DNA from: JALYXV01 sp963791545
GTDB lineage: Bacteria > Actinomycetota > Acidimicrobiia > Acidimicrobiales > Palsa-688
DNA: 64,000 bases
Reading direction: 5' to 3'
Assembly: GCA_963791545.1 (NCBI GenBank)
Contig: CAWBSR010000002.1
Coordinates: forward strand, 256,263-320,262
The notes beneath the pieces are model-generated. The model was not told where the DNA came from, searched no databases, and worked only from the letters and a program-made list of their open reading frames with translations. Shown piece after piece: positions 8,624 to 15,999 of this stretch. Made by a program: the position numbers and the translations under genes. The first letter of the stretch is position 1; each line of letters starts with the position of its first letter.

Positions 8624-9571
8624 TCAGAACTGACTCGGATCTGGGTTGTAGTTGAACGAGAACTCGCAGCCGCCGAGGCCGTTGGCCCGGGTGAAGTTGT
8701 CGACCGTCCTGGCCAGGTAGGTGCCGGTCTTGAGCATCGCCGGCGCCTTCCCTGTCGCCCCGTGCAGGCGCAGGTGGGCGGCGTACTGGCGCCCGATGTC
8801 GTCGTACTGGTGCCAGCCGTCCAGCCAGGCGGCGATGTGAGGCCGGTCGACCTCGGCCGCCGGTAGCGCGGCCAGTCGGTCGGCCAAGGCATCGAGGCCG
8901 GCCGCCGCCTTGTCGATCTGATCAGCCACCTGGGTGGGGCCGACGGCGCTGCCGAACGGCCCCCCGTCGGGGGGCCTCAGGTCGGGCAGGGACCGGGCGC
9001 ACTCATTGTTGGCGAGCTGAATGAAATGGTTGTCGGTGAGGACGCGAGGGCCCGGCGACGCCGGGCGCAGGGCCTGGCCCACCAGGATCATGGCCAGGGC
9101 GGCCACCACCGCCGCGGCGGCGAAGAACCACCACTTGCGGCGGCGGCGAATACCCGTTTCCCGATCGGCGCCGCCGTCGCCACCCTCACCGCCGCCTCCT
9201 CCTCCGCCGCCCAACTCGGGCGGCCGGGGCGGGGTGCCCCGTCCACCGCCGCTCGAGGTCGGCAGTTCGACCCTTCGCCCCTCGGCGGTCGTGGGCCGGT
9301 CGATCGGCTCGACCAGGCCGGTCGGGGCATCGCGGGTGGCTGACACCTCGGCTGCCGGCGCCCGGAGATCGGCTGTGCGCACCGGACCTTCGAGGGCGGC
9401 CGGCAGCGGCACTCCGAAGGGGCCTTGCAGGTCGAGGGTGGTCAGGATGGGGGCCGGCCGCCGCCGGTCGGTCCAGTGTCGCCCGTTCCAGTAGCGCAGC
9501 ACGCTCTTCGACCCCGGGTGGATGTCGGGGTCCGGGTACCACGCCGGGGCCTTGGGGCGGGCGGGGGTCAT
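8624..9571 (-). CDS. DUF2510-type membrane protein
   Basis: The 315-residue protein starts with a short DUF2510-like motif (PAWYPDPD...LRYWNGRHWTDRR, residues about 8-35), common at the N-termini of actinobacterial membrane proteins. A Pro/Gly-rich linker follows, including nine consecutive Gly near residue 120-130 (GGGGGGGGEGGDGG). Then come basic residues RRRRKWW, one membrane helix (FFAAAAVVAALAMILVGQAL) and an exported domain of about 150 residues with two Cys (NNECARSL and LGGCEFSF). The ATG overlaps the stop of the SCP2 gene upstream. Function is unknown; a surface-exposed domain anchored by one helix is inferred. Confidence 0.8.
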   Translation of the reverse strand: MTPARPKAPAWYPDPDIHPGSKSVLRYWNGRHWTDRRRPAPILTTLDLQGPFGVPLPAALEGPVRTADLRAPAAEVSATRDAPTGLVEPIDRPTTAEGRRVELPTSSGGGRGTPPRPPELGGGGGGGGEGGDGGADRETGIRRRRKWWFFAAAAVVAALAMILVGQALRPASPGPRVLTDNHFIQLANNECARSLPDLRPPDGGPFGSAVGPTQVADQIDKAAAGLDALADRLAALPAAEVDRPHIAAWLDGWHQYDDIGRQYAAHLRLHGATGKAPAMLKTGTYLARTVDNFTRANGLGGCEFSFNYNPDPSQF

Positions 9572-9951
9572 CAGTAGGTCGTGGCGGCCCGCACCGAGGC
9601 GGGCACCGGGTCGTTGACGGCCAGGAGGTGCTGATGGGCGATCAGGGCCGCCATATCGCCGGCCACCCGGATGCGCCCGGCCAGCAAGGCGGCCGGTGCG
9701 CTCAGCCCGCCGCCGGCAATGGCCGCCGCGGTGGCGTAATCCTCGGAGAAGGTGACATCGGCGTGTTCGGCCCGGCCCCGGACGATGGCCACCGCGTGGT
9801 TGGCCACCCCGACGTAGTAGGCGATGTCCCCGAGCGGGCTGTCGGTGACGACATGTTGGATGACGAGAACCTTGCCGGTGGGCGCGCCGCCCGCGGGTCC
9901 CTCGCGGGCACCGAGTTGTGCAAACCACTCGTCACTCAGGTAGCCGGCCAC
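9571..9951 (-). CDS. SCP2 sterol-binding domain protein
   Basis: The 126-residue protein is a stand-alone SCP2-like domain, a fold that binds lipids or acyl chains. It opens with YLSDEWFAQLGA, continues with GDIAYYVGVANHAVAIVRGR and FSEDYATAAAIAGG, and ends with the typical AGRIRVAGDMAALIAHQ. GTG at 9951 is chosen because it places SDEWFAQL close to the N-terminus as in relatives; no good ribosome binding site decides it. The stop overlaps the ATG of the DUF2510 gene. It is divergent from the DUF7064-like gene by 72 bases. Confidence 0.82.
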   Translation of the reverse strand: MAGYLSDEWFAQLGAREGPAGGAPTGKVLVIQHVVTDSPLGDIAYYVGVANHAVAIVRGRAEHADVTFSEDYATAAAIAGGGLSAPAALLAGRIRVAGDMAALIAHQHLLAVNDPVPASVRAATTY

Positions 9952-10023
9952 CCCTCTAGGTTTACCAGTGCCGGGCTGCTTGTGGCTACCGTGGCCGGTT
10001 GTGGCGGGGGTGGAATCCTGACG

Positions 10024-10998
10024 GTGAAGCCCGAGGACGAGCGCCGGCATCGCCCGGGACGAGCGCGGCTGTGGGGGGAGTCCTGGTATTTCGATTTCTC
10101 GACCGCCGATGCGTCCCTGGGGGGGTTCGTCCGGTTGGGCCTCTACCCCAACCTGGGAGTCCTCTGGTACTGGGCCGCCCTGGTCGGTCAGGGCCGGCGC
10201 CTGGTGCTGGTCCGGGACCACGACCTGGAGCTGCCAGGAGGCCGGGATCTCGAGGTGCGGGGCCAGGGAATCTGGTCGGCGGTGAACTGCGAGACACCGC
10301 TCGATCACTGGTCGATCGGTTTGGAGGCGTTCGCGGTCGCCCTGGATGACCCGGCCGAGGCCTATCGGGGGGAGCGGGGCGACCTGGTGGGGCTGGGCTT
10401 CGACCTCGAGTGGGAGGCCACCGCCCCGGCGTTCGTCACCTCCCGCCCCGCCGACGGCGGCAACTCGGGCGGCTACGGGCAGGCGTGCCAGGTCAGCGGC
10501 GAGATCCTGGTCGGGGACGAGCAGTTGGTCTTCGACGGCGCCGGTCACCGGGGCCATGCCTGGGGCGGGCAGGACTGGTGGGGTGCCCCACGGTGCCTGG
10601 TCGCCGGGAACCTGACCGATGGTGCCAGCTTCTGGGTGCGGACCGGCGGAGGTGAACCGGCCGCCGGCTATCTGGCGGCAGGGGCGGGCCAGGCACCCGA
10701 CGCGGCCCGCCGGGACCGGGTGGGCGTGGCGGCGACCTTCGATCCCGCCGGGTGGCCGATCGCAGCGTCGGTCGAGGTCGGCGAGGAACTCGCCTTGGCC
10801 CTGGGGGTGGTCGCCCAGGCGCCGATCCTCCTGGAGACACCCGACGGGCACCCGGCCCCGGCCCACCTGGCCCGGGCCCTGTGCCTCTACCGCTCCCGTG
10901 ACGGCCGGGCCGGTGGCGGCTGGGCCGAGTGGCTCACCAACGCCGGCGCCGGGGGCGCCACCGATATCGGCTCGGGGCGCCAGCATCAGCGCCGGTGA
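10024..10998 (+). CDS. DUF7064/AttH-like protein
   Basis: The 324-residue protein resembles the actinobacterial family related to AttH and hydroxyneurosporene synthase folds. Visible landmarks are GGFVRLGLYPNLGVLWYWA, LVLVRDHDLELP, CETPLDHWSIGLEAFAVALD, GDLVGLGFDLEWEA, YGQACQVSGEILVGDEQ and the conserved GHRGHAWGGQDWWGAP. These look like a paired lipocalin-like lipid or terpenoid binding domain; catalytic activity is not established. GTG at 10024 is the chosen start because upstream in-frame sequence runs into the divergent SCP2 gene. Next to SCP2 it may act in lipid metabolism, which is inference. Confidence 0.72.
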   Translation: MKPEDERRHRPGRARLWGESWYFDFSTADASLGGFVRLGLYPNLGVLWYWAALVGQGRRLVLVRDHDLELPGGRDLEVRGQGIWSAVNCETPLDHWSIGLEAFAVALDDPAEAYRGERGDLVGLGFDLEWEATAPAFVTSRPADGGNSGGYGQACQVSGEILVGDEQLVFDGAGHRGHAWGGQDWWGAPRCLVAGNLTDGASFWVRTGGGEPAAGYLAAGAGQAPDAARRDRVGVAATFDPAGWPIAASVEVGEELALALGVVAQAPILLETPDGHPAPAHLARALCLYRSRDGRAGGGWAEWLTNAGAGGATDIGSGRQHQRR

Positions 10999-11011
10999 CC
11001 AGCGAAGTTTG

Positions 11012-11752
11012 CTACCAGCGCTGGCGCAGGGCCCACCAGGCGGCCGCCCCGGCCACGATCACCGCCGCCAGCTCGCCGATGAAGTCGCCCAGCTTGACCG
11101 CCCCCGGGGTGTGGGGCACGGTCAGGAACACGATCCCCCGTACCAGCGCCGCGGCGGCCAAGAAGATGGCCACGCCTCCGGCCAGCAGGGCGATCGACCG
11201 GACCCGGCCACCGCGGGAGCCGACAACGGGCGCCCCCACCGGCATCTGACGCTGCAGGACCACCAGCGCCACCGCCAGCACCAAGGCGGCCGCGGTAGCG
11301 AGGTCGGTCGGCAACAGGAATTGCAGCAGCCGATCCCGGCCCGAGGTGCCCCGGGGGGCACCCAGGGCGATGAACAGGTTCCCGAGGAACAGGACCAGCA
11401 CGCCGATACTGATGAGCGCCGAGGCGAACAGGGCCGGGGCGATGGCGGCGAAGCTGGGTCCACTGCGCCGCGCCCTCGGCGGGCGGTAGTCCCGGGCCGG
11501 GGGAGCTCCCCGCCCTTCAGGATCCCAGGCCGTGGTGGGCTGGTAGGCCGGGTCGCCGTAGCCCGGCGGGGCATAGCCGGCGCCCGCGGCACCGGGGCCC
11601 GCATGACCGGGGCTGGGCGCGGCATAGGTCGGATCCGGATAGGTCCCTTCCGCGGCGGGCGGTTGGGCCCAGCCCCCCGGGGCCGGCGACGCGGGAGCCG
11701 GATCGCGCCAGCCCGTCTCGCTGGGCCGGTCGTACGGTGGAACGCTGCTCAT
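11012..11752 (-). CDS. Proline-rich membrane protein, four predicted helices
   Basis: This 246-residue protein has a Pro/Gly/Tyr-rich cytoplasmic N-terminus of about 95 residues (repeated PGYGDPAYQP-like patterns) and then four hydrophobic segments: IAPALFASALISIGVLVLF, LATAAALVLAVALVVL, SIALLAGGVAIFLAAAALV and ELAAVIVAGAAAWWAL. No enzymatic motif is seen. ATG at 11752 is preferred over the upstream TTG because a G-rich ribosome binding site (GGGGGGGAAACCC) sits directly before it. Such Pro-rich N-termini are common in actinobacterial membrane proteins. The role is unknown. Confidence 0.75.
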   Translation of the reverse strand: MSSVPPYDRPSETGWRDPAPASPAPGGWAQPPAAEGTYPDPTYAAPSPGHAGPGAAGAGYAPPGYGDPAYQPTTAWDPEGRGAPPARDYRPPRARRSGPSFAAIAPALFASALISIGVLVLFLGNLFIALGAPRGTSGRDRLLQFLLPTDLATAAALVLAVALVVLQRQMPVGAPVVGSRGGRVRSIALLAGGVAIFLAAAALVRGIVFLTVPHTPGAVKLGDFIGELAAVIVAGAAAWWALRQRW

Positions 11753-11871
11753 GGGTTTCCCCCCCAATCGGTTCGGAATAGAGATAACCCAGTCGGCTCC
11801 GAAGCAAACGCCGGGCGTTTGCCGTGGGTTCCCGGGTCGGGCGGCAACGGTCCTGGTACCGTCGAGGGTCG

Positions 11872-12429
11872 ATGTCGGACGGCTACCAGTTCCTCACCGA
11901 GTGGCGGGTGGCAGGTACCGTCGACGAGGTCAAGGACGTCCTGGGCGACGACGACGCGCTGGCGGTGACCCGCTGGTGGCCCTCGGTCTATCTCACCATC
12001 GACATTGTCGACCAAGGGGGCGAGGGTGGTCTGGGCCGGGTGCTCGAGCTGCACACCAAAGGCTGGCTCCCTTACACCCTCCGCTGGACCCTCACCGTCA
12101 CCGAGCCCCTCAGCGACACCGGTTATGCCCTCAAGGCGACCGGAGACCTGGAAGGGACGGGCCGCTGGACGTTCCGCCAGGACGGACCCGAGGTCCAGAT
12201 CCTGTACGACTGGCGGATCCATGCCACCAAGCCCCTCCTCCGCCGGCTCGGTTGGCTCCTCAAGCCCGCCTTCGCCGCCAATCACCGCTGGGCCATGAAA
12301 ACAGGCGAGGAAAGCCTGCGACTTGAGTTGCGGCGCCGACGCCAGGCCAAGGGCCAGGGCTCGACCGCCCCGGTGCCGCCGCCCCCACCAGCGACCTTCC
12401 AGCGACGGGCACGCCGCGGCCCCACCTGA
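11872..12429 (+). CDS. SRPBCC (polyketide cyclase/dehydrase-like) family protein
   Basis: The 185-residue protein has the START-like alpha/beta grip pattern: YQFLTEWRVAGTVDEVKDVL, a conserved TRWWPSVYLTIDIVDQGG segment, alternating strands such as YTLRWTLTVTEPLSD and GYALKATGDLEGTGRWTF, and a long C-terminal helix. These proteins bind hydrophobic ligands in a central cavity; the ligand cannot be read from sequence. A basic Pro-rich tail (about 35 residues) follows the domain. It converges on sdhB 29 bases away. Confidence 0.8.
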   Translation: MSDGYQFLTEWRVAGTVDEVKDVLGDDDALAVTRWWPSVYLTIDIVDQGGEGGLGRVLELHTKGWLPYTLRWTLTVTEPLSDTGYALKATGDLEGTGRWTFRQDGPEVQILYDWRIHATKPLLRRLGWLLKPAFAANHRWAMKTGEESLRLELRRRRQAKGQGSTAPVPPPPPATFQRRARRGPT

Positions 12430-12458
12430 GCGCTGATCCCGACGGAGACGGAACCGAT

Positions 12459-13250
12459 CTACGGGCGGCCCTTGTTGCGGCCCCGTTTCATGGAGGCCCG
12501 GAGCAGTTCGCGGTTCATGCGGGCGATCGACTCCATGGGGATTTCCACCGGGCACACGGCGGCGCACTCGCCGATATTGGTGCACCCCCCGAATCCCAGT
12601 GAATCCTGCGCCGCGATCATGGCCAGGGTGCGGCGTTCCCGCTCCGGCTGGCCCTGGGGCAGGACGGCCAAATGGGAAAGCTTGGCGGAGGTGAACAGCA
12701 TGGCCGAGGCGTTGGGGCACGCGGCCACGCAGGCCCCGCACCCGATGCACGCCGCGTTGTCGAAGGCCACGTCGGCGTCGTCCTTGGACACCAGGGTGGC
12801 GTTGGCCTCGGCCGCGCTGCCGGTCGGGGCGGTGATGTAGCCCCCCGCCTCGATGATGCGGTCCAGGGCGCCCCGGTCGACCACGAGGTCCTTGATGACG
12901 GGGAAGGGACCGGCGCGCCAGGGCTCCACGTACAACGTGTCGCCGTCGCGGAAATGGCGCATGTGCAGCTGGCAGGTCGTAGTGGCGGCCTGGGGACCAT
13001 GGGCGATCCCATTGATGACCAACCCGCACATGCCGCAAATCCCCTCGCGGCAGTCGTGGTCGAAGGCGATCGGGTCCTCGCCCTTCTTGATCAGCCCCTC
13101 GTTGACGACGTCGAGCATTTCCAGGAACGACATGTCGGTGCTGATGCCGGGAGCGTCGTACTTCATCATCTGGCCGGCCGCGGCAGGCCCGGCCTGGCGC
13201 CACACCTGCAGCGTCAGGTTGATCGTCTCGGTTTCGACCGCCGTGCTCAT
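12459..13250 (-). CDS. sdhB: Succinate dehydrogenase iron-sulfur subunit
   Basis: SdhB carries electrons from the flavin subunit to quinone through three Fe-S clusters. The 263-residue protein shows all three ligand sets: CREGICGMCGLVI plus a later Cys for the 2Fe-2S cluster, CIGCGACVAACPNAS for the 4Fe-4S cluster, and GGCTNIGECAAVCPVEIP for the 3Fe-4S cluster. The ATG overlaps the sdhA stop (ATGA on the minus strand). It is the last gene of the sdhCAB unit. Confidence 0.96.
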   Translation of the reverse strand: MSTAVETETINLTLQVWRQAGPAAAGQMMKYDAPGISTDMSFLEMLDVVNEGLIKKGEDPIAFDHDCREGICGMCGLVINGIAHGPQAATTTCQLHMRHFRDGDTLYVEPWRAGPFPVIKDLVVDRGALDRIIEAGGYITAPTGSAAEANATLVSKDDADVAFDNAACIGCGACVAACPNASAMLFTSAKLSHLAVLPQGQPERERRTLAMIAAQDSLGFGGCTNIGECAAVCPVEIPMESIARMNRELLRASMKRGRNKGRP

Positions 13251-15295
13251 TTGTACGACCGTTGACTGAAATGAACGTGCTCGAAGCTCAGGGCTTCCTT
13301 ATGCAGCACCGGCGTGGGTATGGCACCCGACGTGACCGGTTCCAGGCTCCCTTTATCCCCCGCCCATTCCCAGCCGGCGACATAGGAGAAATGGTCGTCG
13401 TCACGCTGCGCTTCGCCTTCTGGGGTTTGGTATTCCTCCCGGAAATGGCCGCCGCAGGACTCCTCCCGGTGGAGGGCATCAATGGCCAGCAGTTCCGCCA
13501 GCTCCAGGAAATCGCCCACCCGGCCCGCCTTCTCCAGCGACTGGTTCAGCGAGGCGCCGGTGCCGGGAACGGTCACGTCGCGCCAGAACTCCTCCCGCAG
13601 CGACGGCAGCTGCTCGATCAACTTGGTGAGACCGGTTGCGGAACGGGACATGCCGCACAGCTCCCACATCATGGTGCCGAGCTCGCGGTGGAATTCGTCC
13701 ACGGTGCGCTTGCCGCCCACCGCCAGCAGCCGCCCGGTCCGGGCCGCCACATCGCCCTGCGACGCCACGAAGGCCGGGTGATCCACGCCTACCGGCCCCG
13801 GCTTCGCGGACGCCAGGTAATCGGCCAGCGTGTACGGGATCACGAAATAGCCGTCGGCCAGGCCCTGCATGAGGGCCGAGGCTCCCAGCCGGTTGGCGCC
13901 ATGGTCGGAGAAGTTGGCCTCACCGAGCACGAACAGCCCCGGCAGGTTGCTCATCAGGTTGTAGTCCACCCACAACCCGCCCATCGTGTAGTGGATGGCG
14001 GGATAGATCCGCATCGGGACCTGGTAGGGGTCCTCGGCGGTGATCCGCTCGTACATGTCGAACAGGTTCCCGTAGCGCTCCTTGATGACGTCGGCGCCGA
14101 GGCGGGCGATGGCGTCGGAGAAGTCCAGGTACACGCCCCGGCCGCCTGGGCCCACGCCCCGGCCTTCGTCGCAGACCTCCTTGGCGTTGCGGGAGGCGAT
14201 GTCGCGGGGCACCAGATTGCCGAAGCTGGGATATTTGCGCTCCAGGTAATAGTCCCGCTCCGCCTCCGGTATCTGTTGCGGCGAGCGGGTGTCGCGGGGC
14301 TCCTTCGGCACCCAGATACGACCGTCGTTGCGCAGCGATTCCGACATCAAGGTGAGCTTGGACTGGTAGTCGCCGCTCACGGGGATGCAGGTCGGGTGGA
14401 TCTGGGTGAAGCACGGGTTGGCCAGCAGGGCGCCCCGGCGATGGGCCCGCCAGATGGCGGTCGCGTTGCAGCCTTTGGCGTTGGTCGAGAGATAGAAGAC
14501 GTTGCCGTAGCCGCCGGTGGCCAGGATCACCGCGTCGCCGGTGTGCGACGAGATGGCACCGGTCACCAGGTCCCGGGCCACGACGCCCCGGGCGGCGCCG
14601 TCGGCCACCACCAGGTCCAGCATCTCGTGGCGGTTGTACATGGCGACGTTGCCCAGGTGGATCTGACGGGCCAGCGCCTGGTAGGCGCCGAGGAGGAGTT
14701 GCTGGCCCGTTTGCCCCCGGGCGTAGAAGGTCCGCGACACCTGGGCGCCGCCGAATGACCGGTTGTCGAGGAGGCCGCCGTACTCCCGGGCGAAGGGGAC
14801 GCCCTGGGCGACGCACTGGTCGATGATGTTGACGCTGAGCTGGGCCAGCCGGTAGACGTTGCCCTCGCGGGAGCGGTAGTCGCCGCCCTTGACGGTGTCG
14901 TAGAAGAGCCGGTAGATGCTGTCGCCGTCGTTGCGATAGTTCTTGGCCGCGTTGATCCCGCCCTGGGCGGCGATGGAATGGGCCCGCCGGGGCGAGTCCT
15001 GGTAGCACAAGCAGCTGACGCGGTAGCCGAGCTCGCCCAGGCTGGCGGCGGCGGCGGCGCCCGCCAGGCCCGAGCCGACCACGATCACGTGGTACTTGCG
15101 GCGGTTGGCGGGGTTGATCAGTTTCATCTCGAAACGGTGCTGGTCCCACAACTCGCCGATCGGGGCTCCCGTGGGCACCCGGCCGTCGAGGGCGCAGCCG
15201 TCGACCCGCCACCGCTCAGGCGCCGCCGCCGGGGTCTCGAAAGCGGGCGGGGGCGCTGGCACTGCCGCCGGCGGTGGCGCTGGCGCGATCGTCAC
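13247..15295 (-). CDS. sdhA: Succinate dehydrogenase flavoprotein subunit
   Basis: SdhA oxidises succinate to fumarate at a covalently bound FAD. The 682-residue protein has the dinucleotide fold VVGSGLAGAAAAASLGELG. RRAHSIAAQGGINAAKNY contains the His that normally attaches FAD. IHPTCIPVSGDYQSKL, HYTMGGLWVDYN and DHGANRLGASALMQGLADG are substrate and FAD site blocks. It groups by eye with the long, Bacteroides/epsilon-type SdhA that pairs with a single di-heme cytochrome b. A Pro/Ala-rich N-terminal extension of about 30 residues precedes the enzyme. The GTG start at 15295 overlaps the sdhC stop (GTGA), which supports this start. Confidence 0.95.
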   Translation of the reverse strand: MTIAPAPPPAAVPAPPPAFETPAAAPERWRVDGCALDGRVPTGAPIGELWDQHRFEMKLINPANRRKYHVIVVGSGLAGAAAAASLGELGYRVSCLCYQDSPRRAHSIAAQGGINAAKNYRNDGDSIYRLFYDTVKGGDYRSREGNVYRLAQLSVNIIDQCVAQGVPFAREYGGLLDNRSFGGAQVSRTFYARGQTGQQLLLGAYQALARQIHLGNVAMYNRHEMLDLVVADGAARGVVARDLVTGAISSHTGDAVILATGGYGNVFYLSTNAKGCNATAIWRAHRRGALLANPCFTQIHPTCIPVSGDYQSKLTLMSESLRNDGRIWVPKEPRDTRSPQQIPEAERDYYLERKYPSFGNLVPRDIASRNAKEVCDEGRGVGPGGRGVYLDFSDAIARLGADVIKERYGNLFDMYERITAEDPYQVPMRIYPAIHYTMGGLWVDYNLMSNLPGLFVLGEANFSDHGANRLGASALMQGLADGYFVIPYTLADYLASAKPGPVGVDHPAFVASQGDVAARTGRLLAVGGKRTVDEFHRELGTMMWELCGMSRSATGLTKLIEQLPSLREEFWRDVTVPGTGASLNQSLEKAGRVGDFLELAELLAIDALHREESCGGHFREEYQTPEGEAQRDDDHFSYVAGWEWAGDKGSLEPVTSGAIPTPVLHKEALSFEHVHFSQRSYK

Positions 15296-15999
15296 TGGAT
15301 CGCTCCCACCAGCACCCCGACCGGCACCGACATGAACCCGACGAACATGATCACGGCCAAGGTACCGGCGCTGCGCCGGATCAGCTGGTCCCAGCGTCGG
15401 CTGTTGACACCGAAGGTCTGGAACATGCTCCACGTCCCGTGGTACAGGTGCAGCGCCAAGGCGATCATGGCGGCCAGGTAGATCCCGACCAGCCACCACT
15501 GGTCGAAGTTGCCGACCACGTTGTGGTACACCGCCCCCCGCACGAAGCGGTACCCAGGATGGATGGTGCCCCAGGTGAAGTTGGCCAGGTGGAAGACGAC
15601 GAACAACCCCAGCGCCAGGCCACCCCACCGCATGGTCACCGCCGGGAGCCCGGCCTGCACCCGGCCCGGGCGGGCGTAGCGGACCTGGCGGGCCCGGCGG
15701 TTGCGCACCGACAGGTCGATGGCCAGGTACACGTGGACGACGAAGGCGACGGTCAACAGCACCCGGATGATCGACAGCAGCACGGTGTGGGGGAAGATGG
15801 GCTCGCCCAGCCGGCGCAGGAACTCGGCGTAGCTGTCGAACTCCTTCTGATTCAGCCACACCTTGAGGTTGCCCAGCATGTGGCCGATCAGCCACAGCAG
15901 GATGAACAGCCCACTGGCGGCCATCAGCACCTTCTTGCCAATCAAGGTGCGATAGAAGGCCGGGGTGGTGGCTGGCTTGGCGGGTGCCGCCGTGGTCAT
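15292..15999 (-). CDS. sdhC: Succinate dehydrogenase cytochrome b subunit (b558 type)
   Basis: SdhC anchors SdhAB in the membrane and passes electrons to quinone. The 235-residue protein has five hydrophobic helices and four well-placed His in LIGHMLGNLK, FVVHVYLAID, FVVFHLANFTW and LALHLYHGTW, the expected ligands for two b hemes. This is the single-subunit b558 family rather than the SdhC/SdhD pair, and no sdhD is present. Its start overlaps the stop of the GH2-like gene upstream by four bases, and its stop overlaps sdhA, so the four genes form one tightly coupled unit. Confidence 0.94.
   Translation of the reverse strand: MTTAAPAKPATTPAFYRTLIGKKVLMAASGLFILLWLIGHMLGNLKVWLNQKEFDSYAEFLRRLGEPIFPHTVLLSIIRVLLTVAFVVHVYLAIDLSVRNRRARQVRYARPGRVQAGLPAVTMRWGGLALGLFVVFHLANFTWGTIHPGYRFVRGAVYHNVVGNFDQWWLVGIYLAAMIALALHLYHGTWSMFQTFGVNSRRWDQLIRRSAGTLAVIMFVGFMSVPVGVLVGAIQ

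Noticed and set aside
10999..11024. Possible terminator hairpin (CCAGCG...CGCTGG) between convergent genes
   Set aside because: The stem is only six bases with a 14-base loop, overlaps a stop codon and lacks a T-run; too weak to call.
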